A stretch of 64,000 nucleotides of DNA from the NCBI GenBank assembly GCA_946965045.2, contig OX337237.1, forward strand, positions 2,418,001 to 2,482,000, given 5' to 3'. The translations under genes were made by a program, and so were the position numbers. This DNA comes from Epithemia pelagica. Lineage: Eukaryota; Bacillariophyta; Bacillariophyceae; Surirellales; Surirellaceae. Positions 60,308 through 64,000 of this stretch are shown here, one piece after another (within the stretch, counting starts at the first letter, position 1; each line of letters starts with the position of its first letter). The notes under the pieces are model-generated. The model saw only the letters and a program-made list of their open reading frames with translations. It did not search any database and had not been told where the DNA came from.

Positions 60308-60595
60308 TGTCGGAATCAAAGAATTGTGAAGTCGCTCTTCATGTCGTGATCCCGAAGTGGTCGCACATCCAAATCCTTGGGATAGAAACCGCATGGGAGG
60401 CGGTTATAGATCACCTAGATCTTGGATGATTTCGATCTCAACTGGCACAACAACAACTCCCATCTTGGACAACACTCTAGTCGTAACACTCACTCTTTCT
60501 AGATCGATCATTTTGAAAAGCAATTCGTCTACATTTACATCTCTATTGCTTCTGTGCACGGAAGACTCCATTTGGGCCAATCTAGTGATCCAACA
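60308..60595 (+). repeat. 3' LTR of Copia-4
   Basis: 288 bp, TG...CA ends, followed by target duplication TTGAT (60596-60600). Confidence 0.9.
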
Positions 60596-61089
60596 TTGAT
60601 TACTACGGCGGCGATAAGACGGTCACGAATCATACATATGCTGAATGGGACAAGGATGAATCCCATGGATCCTCGTTGTCCGCAGGTCCCGATGAGAATT
60701 GGACTGGAGGACATGAGAGTCTTGAGGACGAACCAGAACCATCGATTCTCCTTCCTTCCACCCTTTCGACACGGTATGAGAGGGAAGCTCCGTCTGTCGT
60801 GACCACCAATGACAGTCACAATGAGATTCCTTTCACCACTGCATGGGCACCACGGATGGTCCTTCCCACGGACCGGGGCCAGAACGAGGACAATCCGAAT
60901 AAGGGAGCAACCGACAAGGTCGACATTGGACCCGTTTCGGAAATTGCGCTGCAAGGTGCCAGCACGGTCCTTCGCATTCCTGTCTTGCCTCTGCACATTC
61001 CAGATGATGATGATGATGCACCGAAAGGAGCCACTGCTGTTGCAGCAGCAGCACATTCCGAAGCACGAGCCGCTCGCTATTTTTTGTAA
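60596..61089 (+). pseudogene. Tweety-like gene, right-arm copy, 3' part
   Basis: Resumes the coding sequence of exon 2 after Copia-4 and runs to the same stop (ARAARYFL end) as the left-arm gene. Small in-frame differences exist (shorter Asp run, an extra Ala, loss of Asn-Thr). It is separated from its 5' part by 5.8 kb of retrotransposon. Confidence 0.85.
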
Positions 61090-61453
61090 GCTCAACGTTG
61101 ATTGCCGGGACAAGAGAGTGCTGCTCTCATGCGCATGATAAAACGATGGATATTAACGGAGACGTTGGAAAAGGACACGGCTCTAGTCACTATCGTACAA
61201 GAAGAGCGCGAGGTCACGACAGGAGGAACCAACCTCTAAACCGCGTCTTTTTTGCATACATGCCGCATCGCCCCTTGATCGACTGGGGCGCCCCGGTAGA
61301 CATGTAGGGCACCTACCTACATGAGATCCCGCGATGGAATGACTCATGGAATGGAACCAAGGTCTACCGAATGATTGGATTGGTCGTTTTGGTTCTTGGT
61401 CCTGGCTCGCACCTGTGATACGACCTGTCCATGTAGTGTTCCATCATAATTGA

Positions 61454-62137
61454 GTGTGTCGCGGTGGTGCGGCATTATGGACACTTTCCCGTTTTCACAC
61501 ACCAACAGCAGCACTCCTAGCAGCGGAAAACCACATGGTGGCTTCAAGTATTGGGACGACAAGCACACATTAGACTGAATTGATAGCTTTCGACGCTTTT
61601 GTTCATACGGCAGCAAGAACAGTGACATTCGTGTCCTTTAACCATCCATCAACCATACAAACGCGACAAGAGTGACAGTGGAGATTGGAAATCGATAACC
61701 CAACGAAACGATGGGGACAATAAGCAGGGTTCACACTTCCAGTGGGGGAATTGTGAACGACGCCGAGGAGAGACCGAAAGCCGCCTGTGCGACCGTTTGG
61801 CACTTTATGTTCGTCCAACCCTTCCGAGTCCCGTGAGGCAGATGAAGAGCTTAATAGATCTGCAGTGTTTAAAAGTACAGAACAGACATTTGAGGTATCA
61901 ACGATAAATATGGATCCTTTTTCCTTTAGAGACAAAAGTCCGTTTGAGATTTTTGTTTCTGCATAAGGTAACAGTTGTATGAATTATCATCCTATAGAGT
62001 ATTTTGATACCAACAAAGATGAGTATGTACAAAAGGGTGCATACACAGAACAATTCTGTGATCACGGCGCACATTCATATTCACTTCTCATAACAACAGA
62101 AGACCATTCGATAACGTACTTTGAAGAGATGCCATAA
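61454..62137 (+). pseudogene. Small unrecognised gene, right-arm copy, broken by point mutations
   Basis: Mirror of 33341-34028. The same putative 96-nt GT-AG intron (61672-61767) joins the two blocks in frame. Here the central frame is continuous (RKPPVRPFGTLCSSNPSES, ADEELNRSAVFKSTEQTFE, INMDPFSFRDKSPFEIFVSA). However, GAA became TAA (near 61964, where the left copy keeps Glu), and an upstream TAG (near 61571) interrupts block 1. No family is recognised. Confidence 0.4.
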
Positions 62138-62356
62138 CAGATCCCATTGTCGTCAGTAACCGAGTCAAAATGGAAGAAAGGTGAATGTTTCGAAGAAAAG
62201 CTGGCCGGCAAGTGCATGACAAATGCCAAAGCCACGAGTGTTCGGAAGAGCTCTCTAGGCTCGTACACCCTCTAAACATCTCTCCATCCTAATCCCATTG
62301 TTTTGCTAGTTGTTTATCTCTACGATGAATCATTTATCCTATATCAACATTCCATC

Positions 62357-63031
62357 TTAGTTTGTGGATGGTTTCTTGCGTTCGATCCATTCTGCGACAG
62401 CCGGAATGGCGATGAATGTTTTGTACAAGGCGGATAAGTGCGGGTACGAGGATGTCAATGTTTCTTCCCTAAAGTGACCCAACTGGATGTGATCGTACAG
62501 AATACTGAACATGGCCGTATCTCCCCACAAGGGAGAGCCAGATGGACTGGTGCTCAAATATGCTTGATCTTTGTCTGTTGTCTTGTACTTTTTGTACAGG
62601 GCCTCAAACTTGGTTAGTAGCTCCGGCACAGTCTTGGAGATATATTCTGCCTTTTGGTCTTCTGTGCTTGCGAAAGACTTTTCGACCCAGATATTGCGGA
62701 ATCCCTGGTATTCATCGGCAATGACATCTTGGACGTAATCCTTCCATGAATCTCCCGAATCCAACTTGTTTATACGGGCAAAGTACCGAGCCATGGAAAT
62801 GTGCTGGCTCAAATGATGGCCATCCTTTGTATATGCAACTGGAACTGTCCCACATGGATTCTCACCAGACTCCACAAGTCGTTTCTTTTCGACACCCCAT
62901 ACGGAATCACTGTAGTTGTACAAATCTTCTTCGTAAGGAATTCCATTTGCGAGCAAAAAGAAGCGTAGAGTTCCTCCCCGGCCACCGATGTGACCCAAAT
63001 CAAGGTACTTGAATGATACAGATGATGTCAT
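62357..63031 (-). CDS. Glutathione S-transferase, right-arm copy
   Basis: 224 aa, intact, with the same domain plan as the left-arm copy (HLSQHISMARYFARI, GDTAMFSILYDHI). It differs by about eight residues, for example Lys to Asn in LYKYS, Glu to Gln in YVEDV, Ala to Glu in VPALL, and three changes in SHFTEETLASS (GHFREETLTSS). No stop or indel is present, unlike its neighbours in this arm. The duplication edge is 10 bp before the ATG, so the two GST genes have unrelated promoters. Confidence 0.85.
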   Translation of the reverse strand: MTSSVSFKYLDLGHIGGRGGTLRFFLLANGIPYEEDLYNYSDSVWGVEKKRLVESGENPCGTVPVAYTKDGHHLSQHISMARYFARINKLDSGDSWKDYVQDVIADEYQGFRNIWVEKSFASTEDQKAEYISKTVPELLTKFEALYKKYKTTDKDQAYLSTSPSGSPLWGDTAMFSILYDHIQLGHFREETLTSSYPHLSALYKTFIAIPAVAEWIERKKPSTN

Positions 63032-63041
63032 TATGATGATG

Positions 63042-63438
63042 AATCAGAGTACATAAGTAAACTAGGCAATACCACTGGGCTTGCTACAGAGTTGATCAGT
63101 CCTCTGCAGCAAGTTGGACGAACAAGTTGCTTTGGCAAAGTTGTTCTGATGATATTATAAGGTTGTTTATTCTAGAACTTTGCTTTTCCAAGGTCGTCTA
63201 TTCATTCGTTCCTTGTCTGGTTCATTTCATCCATGACTTGACGTAAATCATAGGAACATTAGACTCCCGCATGGTTATGTTAGGAAATCCGTGGGAGGGT
63301 AGTTTTCCCACGGGTTAGTTCGTTGGCGGTCAGACCTCTCCGAGATCTTCCCGTCCTTGTTAACTCTGACTCTCCCTCTAGATCGAATGAGAGGGGTAGC
63401 GAAGAAAGATACGGATGGTGTGAAGGGCAGACGTCGTG
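63042..63438. other. Region between the right GST and a Copia remnant
   Basis: Holds the right-arm GST promoter, outside the duplicated arm. TGTTAGGAAATCCGTGGGAGG at about 63278 resembles an LTR start, but I found no partner copy in the window. Confidence 0.35.
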
Positions 63439-63675
63439 TCACCAACCTTGATTCAACTTGCGAAGGCGTTCGAACACTTCGTGGCTCAGTCCCTTTGTCA
63501 AATAATCCGCGCGCATCACAGTTGTATCACATTTTTCCACAGTGGCGGATTTGTTATTGATCATCTCCCAGAAGAAATGGAACTTGCAGTTCAGGCTCCG
63601 CGATCGGTTGCTCACCTTTTGACTGTTTGCCAGAAGATAATTCCAAATCAAAGTCCATACTGACTGTATTGTCAA
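63439..63675 (-). pseudogene. Copia RNase H C-terminal remnant
   Basis: A 78-codon open fragment ending KCDTTVMRADYLTKGLSHE and FERLRKLNQGW, the usual end of Copia pol (A-D-x-x-T-K). Only this tail remains, and upstream pol is not recognisable. It is probably a remnant of a further Copia copy that entered from the right or decayed in place. Confidence 0.55.
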
Positions 63676-64000
63676 TGCTCTCTATTGTAATACAAAAATG
63701 AAGAATCACCGCAATGGTGCCTCGTTCCAAACCAACTCAATGCGTGACACGAAATACTGCGGATGACCCTTCGTCTTCGCTTCGTCTCGGTTGGCTTCGT
63801 TGTTGTGTGGGTGTTGCGCGTGGGCGTGGGTGTGGGTGTGGTTCTTCGGTGTGTGGTTTGAGACGCGACTCAATCGCTCTTCGAGGAGCTTCCAAGAGAT
63901 TCGATGAATGAATCGACGACCGACGGACGGATGAATCTTTCCCAACCAAACTTCAAATCATGGACACAATCCAACTTCCAACTCGGATAGTGTATGCGTC
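63676..64000. other. Right window edge without a supported gene
   Basis: A GT/GC-rich simple tract (GGGCGTGGGTGTGGGTGTGG near 63820) gives antisense His/Pro-rich open frames without support. A gene running off the edge cannot be excluded. Confidence 0.3.

Larger units (their letters stand above)
54811..60595 (+). mobile_element. Copia-4: decayed Ty1/copia element
   Basis: The LTRs (54811-55077, 267 bp; 60308-60595, 288 bp) begin TGTCGGAATC and end ATCCAACA, and are flanked by TTGAT (54806-54810, 60596-60600). The 5' LTR lacks short segments present in the 3' LTR (a TGA insertion near 60327 and about 16 bp near 60460). The pol gene has an internal stop, a frameshift and a large RNase H deletion, so it cannot move autonomously. 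It interrupts exon 2 of the right-arm tweety-like gene. Confidence 0.92.
51415..63041. repeat. Right arm of the large inverted duplication (with Copia-4 insertion)
   Basis: Inverted match to the left arm. The ancestral arm is 51415-54810 + 60601-63041, about 5.8 kb. It contains the recombinase fragment, a frameshifted tweety-like gene, the broken small gene and an intact GST. Numerous substitutions and several indels separate it from the left arm, so the duplication predates the insertions that differ between arms. Confidence 0.9.

Noticed and set aside
63278-63440. LTR start TGTTAGGAAATCC near the right edge as part of a complete Copia element
   Set aside because: The only pol remnant here lies on the opposite strand, and no second LTR or target duplication could be found, so no boundaries can be claimed.

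Overview
This is a transposon-saturated eukaryotic nuclear window. A stramenopile, most likely a diatom, is my inference. It rests on several divergent Copia (CoDi-like) families, compact genes with short GT-AG introns (78, 96 and 146 nt), a helicase-associated (HA) repeat protein, and Golgi-type fucosyltransferase-like and FkbM genes. No prokaryotic operon, CRISPR array, tRNA or rRNA gene was recognised.

Left part (1-20921). A minus-strand Golgi-type glycosyltransferase-like gene (479-2022) and a plus-strand O-fucosyltransferase-like gene (15152-17368) were divergent neighbours. They are now separated by Copia-1 (2618-15108, target duplication CTTCC). Copia-1 was itself invaded in RNase H by Copia-2 (8355-14508, ACGAA), which has a vestigial pol. 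An FkbM methyltransferase gene with a frame break and a two-exon HA-domain gene follow.

Middle (20922-32306). A PIF/Harbinger transposon (20925-32303, target TAA) has 1,774-bp terminal inverted repeats. They arose by inverted duplication of its left end, including most of its accessory gene. Its extreme right tip was hit by Copia-3 (25990-32287, CCGTGG), which looks structurally intact apart from one in-frame TGA between gag and pol.

Right part (32437-63041). A large near-palindrome. Both arms carry a GST gene, a small unrecognised gene and a five-TM tweety-like gene, and they meet at a 562-bp spacer inside a tyrosine-recombinase (Crypton-like) fragment. After duplication the arms diverged. 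The left arm keeps an intact tweety-like gene and received a hAT transposon (38210-45026, 8-bp duplication CCCCAGAA) and a Ty3/gypsy element (45097-50807, AGTGT). The right arm has a frameshifted tweety-like copy and received the decayed Copia-4 (54811-60595, TTGAT).

The most unusual content is in the hAT element. Beside its 1,316-aa transposase it carries a 615-aa protein with a clear endonuclease III-like HhH-GPD DNA glycosylase domain, with the catalytic Lys and Asp kept and the Fe-S cysteines absent. I propose, as inference only, that it is a base-excision accessory factor acting in transposition repair or in DNA demethylation against silencing. Element ends were set by matching terminal repeats and target-site duplications by eye. 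Family calls come from motifs read in translation, not from database searches.
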